Source: Nocardia sp. NBC_00565
Lineage (GTDB): Bacteria > Actinomycetota > Actinomycetes > Mycobacteriales > Mycobacteriaceae
Assembly: GCF_036345915.1 (NCBI RefSeq)
Contig: NZ_CP107785.1
Coordinates: 6,944,001 to 7,008,000, forward strand
Reading direction: 5' to 3'
DNA length: 64,000 bases
Shown: one piece after another, positions 1 to 8,624 of the stretch
How positions within the stretch are numbered: position 1 is the first letter of the stretch
Layout: the number at the start of each line of letters is the position of its first letter
Program-made: the position numbers and the translations under genes
The notes under the pieces: generated by a model
Databases searched by the model: none
Told to the model about the DNA's origin: nothing
What the model saw: the letters and a program-made list of their open reading frames with translations, nothing else

Positions 1-38
1 GGCCCCCGATCCCTGACAACTTCTCGGCATGACGTACG

Positions 39-932
39 TCACTCCGCCACTACTCCGTCGACCCGGCCGATATGGGCCAGCTTGTCCGGGTTGACGATCA
101 ACCGCAGCGCGGTCACCACCTCGCCGAGGGTGTCCACACCGACGACCAGCATCGGCTCCCCCGCCGACCGCACGACCACCGCGAGCGCACCGTTGATCTC
201 CTCCAGCACGATCACCATGCCGGGCACTTCCCAGCGGAACAGACCGGCCAGGTAGCGCGCGACCGCCGCGGCGCCGACAATCGGCCGCCGGGCCGCGTTG
301 ACCAGGCCGCCGCCATCGGCCGTCGAGACGACATCGGCAGCGAGCATCCGTTCCAGCGCCTCGACATCCCCGATGCGCGCCGCCTTCAGGAAGCGCTCGA
401 TCAGCTCGCGGCCCTGATCGGCCGGAACATCGAAGCGCGGCCGCCCTTCCCGCACTCGCACACTCGCCCGCCGGAAGATCTGCTGCGAATTGGCCTCGGT
501 CACCGCGAGCATGTCCGCGATCTCCCGATGGGCGTAACCGAACGCCTCGCGCAGGACGAAGACGGCCCGCTCGACCGGGCTCAACCGCTCCAGCGCGGTG
601 AGCAGCGCCAGCGATACCAGCTCGCGCTCCTCCACCGACTCCAGCGGCCCGAGCTCACCGCGCGCGGTCGGCACCGGCTCCGGCAGCCAGGGTCCGACAT
701 AGGTTTCGCGGCGGGCCCGCGCCGAAACCAGCCAGGTGCGACAGAGATTCACGATCGCGGTGGTCAGCCAGGCCTCGGCCGAGCGAATCGTGCTGCGGTC
801 GGCGCTATCCCAGCGCAGGTAGGTCTCCTGCACCGCGTCCTCGGCCTCGGTCCCGGATCCGAGCATCCGATAGGCGAGCGCGAACAGGCGCGGGCGATGC
901 GCCTGGAATTCGCGCAATCCATCCGCTTCCAC
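39..932 (-). CDS. ECF41-type RNA polymerase sigma factor (SigJ-like) with SnoaL-like C-terminal domain
   Basis: Extracytoplasmic-function sigma factor of about 297 aa. The N-terminal half has sigma region 2 (AEDAVQETYLRW) and region 4 (LSPVERAVFVLREAFGYAHREI). The linker carries WLPEP, and the C-terminal SnoaL-like extension carries DGGG and NPDKL; these three motifs are the known signatures of the ECF41 group, where the extension replaces a classical anti-sigma factor. The frame stays open far upstream (to 1718) but that part looks non-coding. I chose the GTG at 932 because GGAAGAAGG precedes it; GTG 938 and ATG 1097 are alternatives. ECF41 genes usually sit beside a carboxymuconolactone-decarboxylase, oxidoreductase or epimerase gene. 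None is seen on the upstream side, and the downstream side is outside the window. Confidence 0.88.
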   Translation of the reverse strand: MEADGLREFQAHRPRLFALAYRMLGSGTEAEDAVQETYLRWDSADRSTIRSAEAWLTTAIVNLCRTWLVSARARRETYVGPWLPEPVPTARGELGPLESVEERELVSLALLTALERLSPVERAVFVLREAFGYAHREIADMLAVTEANSQQIFRRASVRVREGRPRFDVPADQGRELIERFLKAARIGDVEALERMLAADVVSTADGGGLVNAARRPIVGAAAVARYLAGLFRWEVPGMVIVLEEINGALAVVVRSAGEPMLVVGVDTLGEVVTALRLIVNPDKLAHIGRVDGVVAE

Positions 933-1126
933 CGCCACCTTCTTCCGCGCTCGGCCGCCGAAGATGACGGTACCGGTCGGGACCGACCAGGCCCTCGGGA
1001 GTTCGGTAGAGCGACCGATGGTCCGGCCCCCACCGAAAACCCTTCCTGCATCGAATCCCCAGAACCCCGAACCACCAAGCGCCGCAAGAGTGCTCATAGC
1101 CGCAGCATGGTCGCCTGGCCTTGATG

Positions 1127-1140
1127 ATTCCTTAAGGAAT
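1127..1140. promoter_or_regulatory. Perfect 14-bp palindrome upstream of the ECF41 gene
   Basis: ATTCCTTAAGGAAT is a perfect, unusually AT-rich palindrome in GC-rich surroundings, about 195 bp upstream of the chosen sigma-factor start. It could be a binding site for a dimeric regulator. No consensus is recognised. Confidence 0.35.
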
Positions 1141-1271
1141 ACCAGGCAAGGTGTCATCAGCGGATAAACGCTCGGAGCGTATCCGGGGACTCGAGTCTGC
1201 TGGTCGGTGATTCGGGCGAGTCGAATGATCAGCGTGGGGAACACTCGGGTTCGGCCCGCCCGAGAAGGGCG

Positions 1272-1305
1272 GTGTCCGACCAACCCACACGGGCTGGTCG
1301 GACAC
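1272..1305 (-). terminator. Hairpin terminator after psd-pssA
   Basis: Arms GTGTCCGACCA and TGGTCGGACAC pair perfectly over 11 bp. Inside, CCC/GGG can pair around an ACAC loop. It lies 5 nt beyond the pssA stop on the minus strand. There is no T-run, as is common for actinobacterial hairpin terminators. Confidence 0.75.
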
Positions 1306-1309
1306 GCTT

Positions 1310-2212
1310 TCAGTGGTGCAGATCGTCCATTCGACGCTCCTTGCCCGGACTGCGCAACCGCAGGCGACTGGCCCCACGGATCGCCGGACGACGGATCGCG
1401 GGCAGCCGCCGCTGTGCGCGGCGCTGGGCCCGGCGCTCGGCCGGCTTGTGCTGCCAGGTCTCCGGGCGCGCGGCGACCCAGCGCTGCGAATGCCAGGCGA
1501 ACGGGATGTGCCCGAGATACAGCGCGACCAGGACCAGCAGCAGCACGATCGGATAGGTGACCAGCGCCGCCGCCGCGAGCGCGACCAGCACCAGCAGCCC
1601 GGCCGCGGCCTGTGGCGCCACCGACACCGACTTCATCGCCAGCGTCGGAATCGTGCTGACCGCCAATGCCGCCGAGAAGACCGTCCAGATCCCGACCTCG
1701 TAGAAGCCGACCCACCACCCGTCACCGAACTGCACGTACAGCGCGATCGGCACCAGTGCGATCAACGCGGCCGCTGGGGCGGGCACACCGACGAAGTACT
1801 CCCGCGACCACTCCGGCCGAGTGTCGTCGTCGAGCAGGGTGTTGAACCTGGCCAGCCGCAACACGATGCTCACCGCGAAAACCAACGCGAATACCCAGCC
1901 CGCGCTATTGCTGTCCAGCAACGCGATATAGAGCATCAGGCCGGGCGCGACGCCGAAGGAGATGGCGTCGGAGAGCGAATCGAGTTCCGCGCCCATCTTG
2001 GTGGTGGCGTCCAGCATCCGGGCCAGCCGACCGTCGAGGGTGTCCAGCACGGCCGCCGCGCCGACCATGGCCAGGGCGATGTCGAGCTTGTCGTCCAGGG
2101 CGAACTTCACCGCGGACAGTCCGGCGCACAGCGCCAGGATTGTCACGATGCTCGGCAACAGCCGGATGGTCCGGCGCCTTCGCTGCGGTGTGGGCAGAGC
2201 CTGCTCCATCAT
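1310..2212 (-). CDS. pssA: CDP-diacylglycerol--serine O-phosphatidyltransferase
   Basis: Makes phosphatidylserine from CDP-diacylglycerol and L-serine at the membrane; the product is the substrate of the upstream gene. The CDP-alcohol phosphotransferase signature is visible around residues 57-82 as [13 protein letters not shown] followed by GAELDSLSD, with the conserved Asp residues intact. Several hydrophobic segments follow, then a basic tail of about 50 residues ([10 protein letters not shown] region). The length of 300 aa is normal for actinobacteria. The start ATG overlaps the psd stop (ATGA), so the pair is translationally coupled. Pairing and order match Rv0436c/Rv0437c. A hairpin follows the stop. 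Confidence 0.95.
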   Translation of the reverse strand: MMEQALPTPQRRRRTIRLLPSIVTILALCAGLSAVKFALDDKLDIALAMVGAAAVLDTLDGRLARMLDATTKMGAELDSLSDAISFGVAPGLMLYIALLDSNSAGWVFALVFAVSIVLRLARFNTLLDDDTRPEWSREYFVGVPAPAAALIALVPIALYVQFGDGWWVGFYEVGIWTVFSAALAVSTIPTLAMKSVSVAPQAAAGLLVLVALAAAALVTYPIVLLLVLVALYLGHIPFAWHSQRWVAARPETWQHKPAERRAQRRAQRRLPAIRRPAIRGASRLRLRSPGKERRMDDLHH

Positions 2213-2931
2213 GAGTCAGTGGAAAGTACGGCCAGAACGGTTTCGCCCCCGATCGTGCGCTGTCCGGGTTCGACGAGTAGCTCGGTGCCCGCGGGGAAGT
2301 AGGTGTCGACACGGGAGCCGAAACGGATCAGGCCGTAGGTATCACCGATGGTCAGTTTGTCGCCGGTTCGGGCGTCGCAGACGATGCGCCGCGCCAGCAG
2401 GCCCGCGATCTGCACGACCACGATCTGCGCACCTCCCGCGGTGTCGATGACCATGCTGTTGCGCTCGTTCACCGCACTCGCCTCGGGCAGATCGGCCGAA
2501 CGGAACTGGCCGGACTGGTGCAGTACGGTGCGCACGGTGCCGGAGATCGGTGTGCGCTGCACATGCACGTCGAGCACCGACAGGAAGATGCTCACGCGCG
2601 GCAGCGGCTGATCGCCGAGGCCCAATTCCGCAGGTGGAGTCGCGTTATCGACGAGCGCGATCTCACCGTCCGCGGGGGCGACGACCACACCGGCCCGGTT
2701 CGGCGGCACCCGGTTCGGATGCCGGAAGAACGTCGCGCAGGCGGCGGCGGCCAGCAGACCCGTGCGGCGCACCCACTTGCGCTTGCCGCCGACGACCGCC
2801 ACTGCGAGCGGCGCCGCGACGAAGGGCAGTCCGGCGGGATGCAGCGGGGGAATCGCGGCCCGGACCAGATCGACGATATGGCCGACTCCGGTCGTTTCGG
2901 GCGTGCCCGGCGGGGTGGGACGGCGTGCCAC
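2209..2931 (-). CDS. psd: Phosphatidylserine decarboxylase proenzyme
   Basis: Decarboxylates phosphatidylserine to phosphatidylethanolamine. About 240 aa, typical of the short actinobacterial type. The self-cleavage site is the Gly-Ser in [12 protein letters not shown] near the C-terminus, where the Ser becomes the pyruvoyl group. [13 protein letters not shown] in the middle carries the conserved Asp and His region. The GTG at 2931 is chosen because GAGGAG lies 4 nt upstream; the frame is open 15 codons further to 2976. The stop overlaps the start of pssA by 4 nt, so the two genes form one PE-synthesis operon. Confidence 0.94.
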   Translation of the reverse strand: MARRPTPPGTPETTGVGHIVDLVRAAIPPLHPAGLPFVAAPLAVAVVGGKRKWVRRTGLLAAAACATFFRHPNRVPPNRAGVVVAPADGEIALVDNATPPAELGLGDQPLPRVSIFLSVLDVHVQRTPISGTVRTVLHQSGQFRSADLPEASAVNERNSMVIDTAGGAQIVVVQIAGLLARRIVCDARTGDKLTIGDTYGLIRFGSRVDTYFPAGTELLVEPGQRTIGGETVLAVLSTDS

Positions 2932-3031
2932 AGGCTCCTCTTTCGTGCTAGATGCAGGGATTGCGCCCCTCAACAATAGGTCCGGCGCAAGCGTTCACAC
3001 CTTACGGGAGTGGAGCCTGTGGCACCTGTTC

Positions 3032-3304
3032 TCAGTGCAGGGCTTTACGGCCGGTGAAGAGCTTCACCAGGAACAAGAGAATGACCGCGCCGCCGAGGCA
3101 GGTGAAGAAGCTGAACCAGAGCCCGCCGCCTTCCACATCGACCCCGAGGATCTTCAGTAGGAAGCCACCGAGTAGGCCGCCGACCACGCCGACCACGATA
3201 TTGAGAAGGATGCCCTGTTGGGCGTCTGTCTTCATGAACTTGCTGGCAATCCAGCCGGCGAGTCCGCCGATGATGATCCACCCGATAATCCCGAGTCCGA
3301 GCAT
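3032..3304 (-). CDS. GlsB/YeaQ/YmgE family small membrane protein
   Basis: 90 aa, almost wholly hydrophobic, with three predicted membrane segments (residues about 3-20, 30-50, 63-84). The glycine-rich pattern GWIIIGGLAGWIASKFMK then GVVGGLLGGFLLKILG is the signature of the transglycosylase-associated/GlsB family, small inner-membrane proteins linked to general stress in several bacteria. Their biochemical role is not established. SD-like GAGGAC lies 4 nt before the ATG. It stands alone, between psd and fabH. Confidence 0.85.
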   Translation of the reverse strand: MLGLGIIGWIIIGGLAGWIASKFMKTDAQQGILLNIVVGVVGGLLGGFLLKILGVDVEGGGLWFSFFTCLGGAVILLFLVKLFTGRKALH

Positions 3305-3417
3305 GGTGTCCTCGAATCACTAGTTGGGGCCACGCGCAACAGCAAATGGGCGTGCTTCGAGGGTATACCCGGCAAATGTGAGAATACGCACTGCCATTGC
3401 GCGCGCCACGAGCTAAT

Positions 3418-3432
3418 ATGAGGGGGCCTCAT
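3418..3432. promoter_or_regulatory. Palindrome ATGAGG-GGG-CCTCAT upstream of fabH
   Basis: Perfect 6-bp arms around GGG, about 98 bp upstream of the fabH start, in a region with no gene. It could be an operator or a small hairpin. A second GC-only palindrome (GGCGGCGCCGCC, 3496-3507) lies near the fabH ribosome site. Confidence 0.3.
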
Positions 3433-3529
3433 GTCTACGGTGACGTAGGTGATGGGCCGATGAGGGACTCATTTAGATGCTTCGGGGTACAACCCGGCGG
3501 CGCCGCCGCAGGTACATAGGAGACGCACA

Positions 3530-4558
3530 ATGGCTGCTCGAATCGCCCAGACAACAGGGGCGGAGCACACGGCGATCCTCGGGCTCGGCGTTTACCGCCC
3601 CGCTCGAATCGTCACCAACGACGAGGTGGCCGGGCCGATCGACTCGAGTGACGAGTGGATCCGCACCAGGTCCGGAATAAAGACGCGGCGGTTCGCCTCG
3701 AAGGAAGAGACGATTCAGAGCATGAGCGTCGCGGCTTCCCGCGGCGCGCTCGAATCCGCGGGTATCGAGGTCGATCAGGTCGACTGCATCATCGTCGCCA
3801 CGTCCACCCACCTCTTGCTGACGCCGGCGGCCGCGCCGCGGATCGCGACCGAGCTGGGCATGAACGGGACGGCGGCGTTCGATATCTCGGCCGGATGCGC
3901 GGGCTTCTGTCACGCGCTCGCCCTGGCCTCGGATCTGGTGCGCGGCGGAACCGCCGGACATGTGCTGGTGATCGGCGTCGAAAAACTGACCGACACCATC
4001 AACCCGAAGGACCGCTCCACCGCATTCCTGTTCGCCGATGGCGCGGGCGCGGTGGTGGTCGGACCGTCCGAAGAGCAGCGCATCGGGCCGACGGTGTGGG
4101 GTTCGGACGGCACCCAGCACCACGCGATCCGGCAGGACAAGGACTGGATCGAATTCTTCGAGGAGATCGAGGAAAAGGGCCTGGACGCGGTCCGGCCGTA
4201 TCTCGCCATGGAAGGCACGGCGGTGTTCCGCTGGGCCGCGCATTCGCTGGAGAAGGTCTGCCGCGACGCCATCGATCGCGCCGGCCTATCCACCGATGAC
4301 CTGGACGCGATGATCCCGCACCAGGCCAACGGGCGGATCATCGAGATCATGGCCCGGGTGCTGAAGCTGCCCGAGCACTGCGCGCTGGCCAACGATATCG
4401 AGGAGACCGGCAATACCTCGGCCGCCTCGATTCCGCTGGCCATGGAGGCGCTGCTGCGCAAGGGCGAATCCAAGCCGGGCGATACCGCGCTGCTGATCGC
4501 CTTCGGCGCGGGTCTGTCCTATGCCGCCCAGGTCGTCACGCTGCCCAACTTCCAGTAA
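3530..4558 (+). CDS. fabH: Beta-ketoacyl-ACP synthase III
   Basis: 342 aa, thiolase-fold condensing enzyme that joins an acyl-CoA starter to malonyl-ACP at the start of fatty-acid elongation. The catalytic triad is visible: Cys about 123 in DISAGCAGF, His in PHQANGRI and Asn in EETGNTSAASIP. The ATG at 3530 is preceded by GGAG at 8-9 nt. It stands alone rather than in a fab operon and does not continue into neighbours. Its stop abuts the stop of the convergent SIMPL gene with no gap. In mycolic-acid bacteria FabH links FAS-I products to FAS-II; that role here is inferred. Confidence 0.93.
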   Translation: MAARIAQTTGAEHTAILGLGVYRPARIVTNDEVAGPIDSSDEWIRTRSGIKTRRFASKEETIQSMSVAASRGALESAGIEVDQVDCIIVATSTHLLLTPAAAPRIATELGMNGTAAFDISAGCAGFCHALALASDLVRGGTAGHVLVIGVEKLTDTINPKDRSTAFLFADGAGAVVVGPSEEQRIGPTVWGSDGTQHHAIRQDKDWIEFFEEIEEKGLDAVRPYLAMEGTAVFRWAAHSLEKVCRDAIDRAGLSTDDLDAMIPHQANGRIIEIMARVLKLPEHCALANDIEETGNTSAASIPLAMEALLRKGESKPGDTALLIAFGAGLSYAAQVVTLPNFQ

Positions 4559-5251
4559 CTAGCCGAGGCCCCAGGTGACCTTCACCGTGAAGGTCACCGT
4601 CTGGGTGCCCGGCTCGAGCTGGAACGAATCCGCGGCGCCGACCTTCGGGGTGCTGTCGTCGCGGCTGCTCGCCTCGTTGATGGTGATGACGTCCGCCAGC
4701 TTCATTCCGGCGAGCACCGCGTACTGATCGGCGCGGGACTTGGCGTCGGCGAAGGCACGCGAGCGAGCGTCGGCGAGCAATTTCGAATCATCGTCGATCG
4801 CGAACGACACCCCGCGCATCCGAGTGCTGTTGCCGCCCGCCTTGGTTCCGGCGTCCAGGATCGCCGAACTCTTGGTCAGATCGCGGATCACGATGTGGAC
4901 CGTGTTGGTGGCCTGGTAGCCGGAGATGACGTGTCCGTCCGGACTGTACTGCGGCTGGATGGACACGTCGGTGGTCTGCACATCCTCGCGGGCGAGTCCG
5001 GCGGCAACCATGGCGTCGGTCATCGCCTTGGCCTTTTCGTTGGCGCCGGCGATCGCGGTGGAGACATTGTCGGCGTTCACCTCGACGCCGAGATCCGCCT
5101 TCAGGGTGTCCGGCACGCCGCGCACCTGGCCGGTGCCGACCACCGTGACCTCGCGCTCGGGCGCGGAATCGGATTTACCGCAGCCGGTGATCAGCAAGGC
5201 CGAGCCGAGCACGGCGATAATGGCCGCCGAATAACGCGTAATAGGTTGCAT
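4559..5251 (-). CDS. SIMPL (DUF541) domain lipoprotein
   Basis: 230 aa. The N-terminus has a lipoprotein signal with lipobox LITG-C, lipidated Cys 24, so it should be anchored on the outer face of the membrane. The rest is one SIMPL/DUF541 domain (residues about 35-228), with the typical start VTVVGTGQVRGVPDTLKADLGVE and the phrase TTDVSIQPQYSPDG. The family function is poorly known (signalling-like and stress-linked proteins). A TAAGTT hexamer ends 6 nt before the ATG, so the mRNA may be leaderless; no SD is visible. Confidence 0.86.
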   Translation of the reverse strand: MQPITRYSAAIIAVLGSALLITGCGKSDSAPEREVTVVGTGQVRGVPDTLKADLGVEVNADNVSTAIAGANEKAKAMTDAMVAAGLAREDVQTTDVSIQPQYSPDGHVISGYQATNTVHIVIRDLTKSSAILDAGTKAGGNSTRMRGVSFAIDDDSKLLADARSRAFADAKSRADQYAVLAGMKLADVITINEASSRDDSTPKVGAADSFQLEPGTQTVTFTVKVTWGLG

Positions 5252-5339
5252 ACTCGCAACTTACGCACCTGATAGGGGTCCGCGGCCGCGAAACACACCC
5301 AACGGCTGGTGGCCTCGCGATCGACCGCACCCCGCAGGA

Positions 5340-7607
5340 CTATCCGCGGTTGTCGGCGTAGCGGCGCAGCGACTCGACCTGATCGGTGTCGAGCGACGGT
5401 CGCACCACGGCCCTGGCCGCCGCCACATCCCCCACGGTGACATCGGCGGCGTCCACATCGCGGCGCATCGCGGCCAGCGCGGCCTCGCGCAGCAGCGCGG
5501 CGCAGTCGGCGGCGGAGTAACCGTCCAGGTCGGTGGCGAGCGCGGCGAGATCGACATCCGCCGCGAGCGGCACCGACTTGCCTGCGGCGCTCAGGATCGC
5601 CAGTCGTGCGTCGCCGTCCGGTGGCGGCACGAAGATCAGGCGCTCCAACCGGCCAGGGCGCAGCAGCGCGGGATCGATCAGCTCCGGCCGGTTCGTCGCG
5701 CCGAGCACCACCACATCGCGCAGCGGTTCCACGCCGTCGAGTTCGGTGAGCAGTGCCGCGACCACGCGGTCGCCAACGCCGGAGTCGCCGCTCTGACCGC
5801 GGCGCGGTGCGAGCGCGTCCACCTCGTCCAGGAAGATCAGCGAGGGCGCGGAATCGCGTGCGCGCTGGAACAATTCGCGCACCGCGCGCTCGGACGCGCC
5901 GACCCATTTGTCCATCAGCTCCGCGCCCTTGACCGCGTGCACGCTGAGCTGCCCGGTACCCGCCAACGCGCGCACCAGGAAGGTCTTACCGCAGCCCGGC
6001 GGGCCATACAGCAGGACGCCGCGCGGCGGATCGATACCGAGGCGGGCGAACGAATCCGGGTGGTGCAGCGGCCAGAGCACGGTTTCGGTGAGCGCCTGTT
6101 TGGTTTGGATCATATCGCCGACGTCATCGAGGCTGAGGCTGCCGATCGCGAGTTCCTCTGTCCCGGAACGCGATAGCGGCCGGATCACGCCGGTGGCGCC
6201 GAGTAGATCGTCCTGGGTGAGCTCCGGTTCCGAATGCTGTTTGCTGGCCCGCGATGCCGCGCGCAGCGCCGCCTCCCGACACAGTGCGGCGAGATCGGAG
6301 ACCACGAATCCTGGTGTGCGCGAGGTGATCTCGTCGAGCTTGAGATCGTTGGTCGGCACCTTGCGCAGCAACTGCTCGAGCAGCGCCTTGCGCACCGCCG
6401 CGGTCGGCAGTGCCAGGGCGAGTTCGCGATCGCAGAGATCGGGTGCGCGCAGCCGCGGATCGATACCGGCCGGATGTGCGGTGGTCGCCAGGAATGCGAG
6501 GCAGGGTTCGAAGACCGCCGCGCGCAGCTGGTCCAGGATGAGGGTGGCGACCGGCTCGGCCTGCGCGGGCAGCAGCGCGTCGATATCGGTGACGAGCAGG
6601 ATTCCACCCCGACCGGAACCGATTTCGGCCACCGCGGCGGCGACCTCACGCAGTCGCGCACCGCTTTCGGCCGCGCCGACCGTCGGTCCGTCCAGCTCGA
6701 CGATGCGACGGGGCGCGGTGGCCGCGCGCGCCAGGGTTGCCTTGCCCACGCCGGCGGGACCGGTGATCAGAACTCCGAGATGTGGTGTGGCACCAAGGGT
6801 TTTCAGCAGTTCGGGTTCATCGAGCGCGAGGCTGAGCCATTCCTGGAGTTTCGCGGCCTGCCCGTGCGCACCCGCCAGGTCCTCGACGGGAATGGCGACT
6901 TCGCCGACCGTCGCGCTCCAGCCCTCGCCCGCCGCGTCGGTCCCGGCCATGGTCTGCAGCGCCGCCGCTTCGGTGACGCCGCGCGAGGCCTCACCGGCGG
7001 GGATCGGGATGCCGGCCGCCGCCCGATCGGCGGAATCCCGGGCCGCGACCGCACCCGCGCCCCAGACCACCGCGGTATTCGGCTGCACACTCACCGGACC
7101 GCGCGTCGGATCGGTCGTGGTGACGGTCAGCAGTTCGGTGGTCCACGCGATGCCGAAGGTGCGCGAAAGTGCTTGGGTGGCAGCCGAAGAGCTGATATCG
7201 GGGCCGAGGTCGCGCGGGAGCAGCGAAACCGCGTCGCCCACCGTCACCACCTTGCCGAGCAGCGCCTGCCGCAGCGTCGCCGCCGGAATGGTCCTGGTGG
7301 CATGTACCGAACCGCTGACCGAGATCTGCTTGGCGCCGTACACGGTCGCGGGGGACACCACCACCGTCGCGTCCTCGCGCAGACCCGCGTTGGACAGCGT
7401 CACATCATCGAGCAGCGCCACTCCGGCCGGCGTGCCGGCCGGGGCGACCCCGGCCACCGCCGCGGTCCGGCGCGACCCGATCAGCGCGATCCCGTCCCAC
7501 TCGCGCAGCCCGAGCGCGGTCAGCGCCTCCGGATGCAGCCGGACCACCCCGCGCCGGGCGTCGGCGGCGGAGGGATTCAGTCGAGCGGTGAGCGCAAGTT
7601 CTGCCAC
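5340..7607 (-). CDS. Tandem AAA+ ATPase, CDC48/VCP-like (Rv0435c-type)
   Basis: 755 aa with an N-terminal substrate-binding-like domain (about 1-250) and two AAA modules. The first has Walker A GPAGVGKAT (about 284) but a weak Walker B, LLVTDIDALLP, lacking the usual Asp-Glu. The second is complete: Walker A GPPGCGKTF (about 535), Walker B LIFLDEVDALAPRRG, sensor ATNRPELIDPALLRPGRLER with arginine fingers. By family analogy it is a protein-remodelling ATPase; actinobacterial substrates are unknown. Start is GTG; CAGAAT 6 nt upstream hints at a leaderless message. It lies near pssA/psd as in Mycobacterium. Confidence 0.9.
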   Translation of the reverse strand: MAELALTARLNPSAADARRGVVRLHPEALTALGLREWDGIALIGSRRTAAVAGVAPAGTPAGVALLDDVTLSNAGLREDATVVVSPATVYGAKQISVSGSVHATRTIPAATLRQALLGKVVTVGDAVSLLPRDLGPDISSSAATQALSRTFGIAWTTELLTVTTTDPTRGPVSVQPNTAVVWGAGAVAARDSADRAAAGIPIPAGEASRGVTEAAALQTMAGTDAAGEGWSATVGEVAIPVEDLAGAHGQAAKLQEWLSLALDEPELLKTLGATPHLGVLITGPAGVGKATLARAATAPRRIVELDGPTVGAAESGARLREVAAAVAEIGSGRGGILLVTDIDALLPAQAEPVATLILDQLRAAVFEPCLAFLATTAHPAGIDPRLRAPDLCDRELALALPTAAVRKALLEQLLRKVPTNDLKLDEITSRTPGFVVSDLAALCREAALRAASRASKQHSEPELTQDDLLGATGVIRPLSRSGTEELAIGSLSLDDVGDMIQTKQALTETVLWPLHHPDSFARLGIDPPRGVLLYGPPGCGKTFLVRALAGTGQLSVHAVKGAELMDKWVGASERAVRELFQRARDSAPSLIFLDEVDALAPRRGQSGDSGVGDRVVAALLTELDGVEPLRDVVVLGATNRPELIDPALLRPGRLERLIFVPPPDGDARLAILSAAGKSVPLAADVDLAALATDLDGYSAADCAALLREAALAAMRRDVDAADVTVGDVAAARAVVRPSLDTDQVESLRRYADNRG

Positions 7608-7926
7608 TGTGCCATTCTGCCTCGCGCGCGGGCGCAGTTGGCCGGAAAATCGCCACCGATGCGCACCCCGGTTCGCAACTTTCGCTCGGCAAACAAATTG
7701 TGAACATTTTCACGGAACCGAAAACGTCGTCAGTACGTCACCTGTATCACCGATTGTACGTGCCGCCATTGTCGAGGCCGCTGACCAGTCATTTCGCCGC
7801 GACGATTGGTACGCATGTCTGGGTGATCACGCTAAAACCCTTGTGCCCCAGCAACTTGCGGACGCTGTAACGTCATCGGCGGCCGATCCAGATGGGACGG
7901 CCATCATTTTGGAGGGGATTCAAAGA
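7608..7926. other. Divergent intergenic region between the AAA ATPase and the secreted-protein gene
   Basis: About 320 bp. A long frame runs through it on the plus strand but looks like antisense shadow. The one clear signal is a CRP/GlxR-like palindrome at 7699-7714. A GGAGGGG ribosome site at 7911-7917 serves the gene at 7927. Confidence 0.55.
7699..7714. promoter_or_regulatory. CRP/GlxR-type binding site
   Basis: TGTGAACATTTTCACG matches the TGTGA-N6-TCACA consensus of CRP-family regulators at 9 of 10 fixed positions. It lies 92 bp upstream of the AAA ATPase start and about 210 bp upstream of the secreted-protein gene, so either could be the target. Confidence 0.45.
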
Positions 7927-8523
7927 ATGAAGTTCGGTAAGTTCAGCGCAATCGCGGTCATGGCCATTACGGCAGTGGGAATTGCCGGCGGTACCGCGCA
8001 CGCGCAACCGGCGGCAATCGAGCAGGCCGTGTTCACCTCGGGCGTGGAGCAGGGAATCGGCTACCACACAACGGTTTCCCCAACGGATAAGACCATCACC
8101 TGGGCGGTCGACAGCGGCCGGTTCGAGCTCGCCTCGGACGGTGCCGCAGTGCTGCTGAAGTCCAACGACGGCGTGACGGTGGACCAGGTGCCGCTGCACT
8201 CCGAGGTCGCAGGGCTCCCGATCGCGGTGAGCCAGCAGATCAGCGCGGACGGCCACACCCTCGCGCTGACTTCGACGATGACCCCGGCGGACACCGCGAA
8301 GGTGAAGGACATTGCGGGGCTGAAGGACATCAGCTCCTACGACCGGCTCATGGAGCAGGTCAACAAGAACCTGCCGGGCATCGTCATCGGTGCCGTCATC
8401 GGGGCTTTCATCCCCTTCCTGTGGATCATCAGCATCCCGGCCGGTGCGCTGATCGGCGGATACGTCATGGGCGGCCAGGAGTTCCTCGACGCCGTGATCG
8501 CGTTCGCCACCGGCCAGCCGTGA
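7927..8523 (+). CDS. Secreted hydrophobic-tailed protein of unknown function (possibly DUF8020 family)
   Basis: 198 aa. A Sec signal peptide ends at AHA (residue 26). The mature part begins QPAAIEQAVFTSGVEQGIGY, continues with a beta-rich region (about 30-125) and ends in a glycine-rich hydrophobic stretch (PGIVIGAVIGAFIPFLWII, then IPAGALIGGYVMGG) that looks able to insert in a membrane. This architecture is common in Nocardia and related genera; the family name is from memory and unverified. The ATG at 7927 is set by GGAGGGG 9 nt upstream. A long perfect hairpin follows. Confidence 0.78.
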   Translation: MKFGKFSAIAVMAITAVGIAGGTAHAQPAAIEQAVFTSGVEQGIGYHTTVSPTDKTITWAVDSGRFELASDGAAVLLKSNDGVTVDQVPLHSEVAGLPIAVSQQISADGHTLALTSTMTPADTAKVKDIAGLKDISSYDRLMEQVNKNLPGIVIGAVIGAFIPFLWIISIPAGALIGGYVMGGQEFLDAVIAFATGQP

Positions 8524-8539
8524 TCGTCGCGCCATAAGT

Positions 8540-8583
8540 AGAACGCGCGTACACAGCGCCTGCCCGCTGTGTACGCGCGTTCT
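8540..8583. terminator. 19-bp perfect hairpin, bidirectional terminator
   Basis: Arms at 8540-8558 and 8565-8583 are perfect inverted repeats of 19 bp around the 6-nt loop CCTGCC. It lies between two convergent genes (stops at 8523 and 8625), the expected place for a shared terminator. Confidence 0.85.
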
Positions 8584-8624
8584 GTGTATGTGCAGAGTTG
8601 GTGCTGCGACCGAGCAGCGTGGCC

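Larger units (their letters stand above)
939..1309. other. Intergenic region between pssA and the ECF41 gene
   Basis: About 370 bp with no convincing gene. It holds a strong hairpin just after the pssA stop (1272-1305) and an isolated 14-bp palindrome (1127-1140). A TACCGT hexamer around 963-968 on the minus strand could be a -10 element for the sigma-factor gene. Short frames here have no coding character. Confidence 0.6.

Noticed and set aside
933..1718. Long N-terminal extension of the sigma-factor frame to 559 aa
   Set aside because: It runs antisense through pssA's 3' end and the terminator; composition is Gly/Ala/Arg-rich shadow and ECF41 proteins are about 300 aa.
5908..7926. Most of an 871-aa plus-strand frame opposite the AAA ATPase
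   Set aside because: Ser/Ala/Arg-rich antisense shadow; only the last 198 codons (from 7927) have an SD and a signal peptide.
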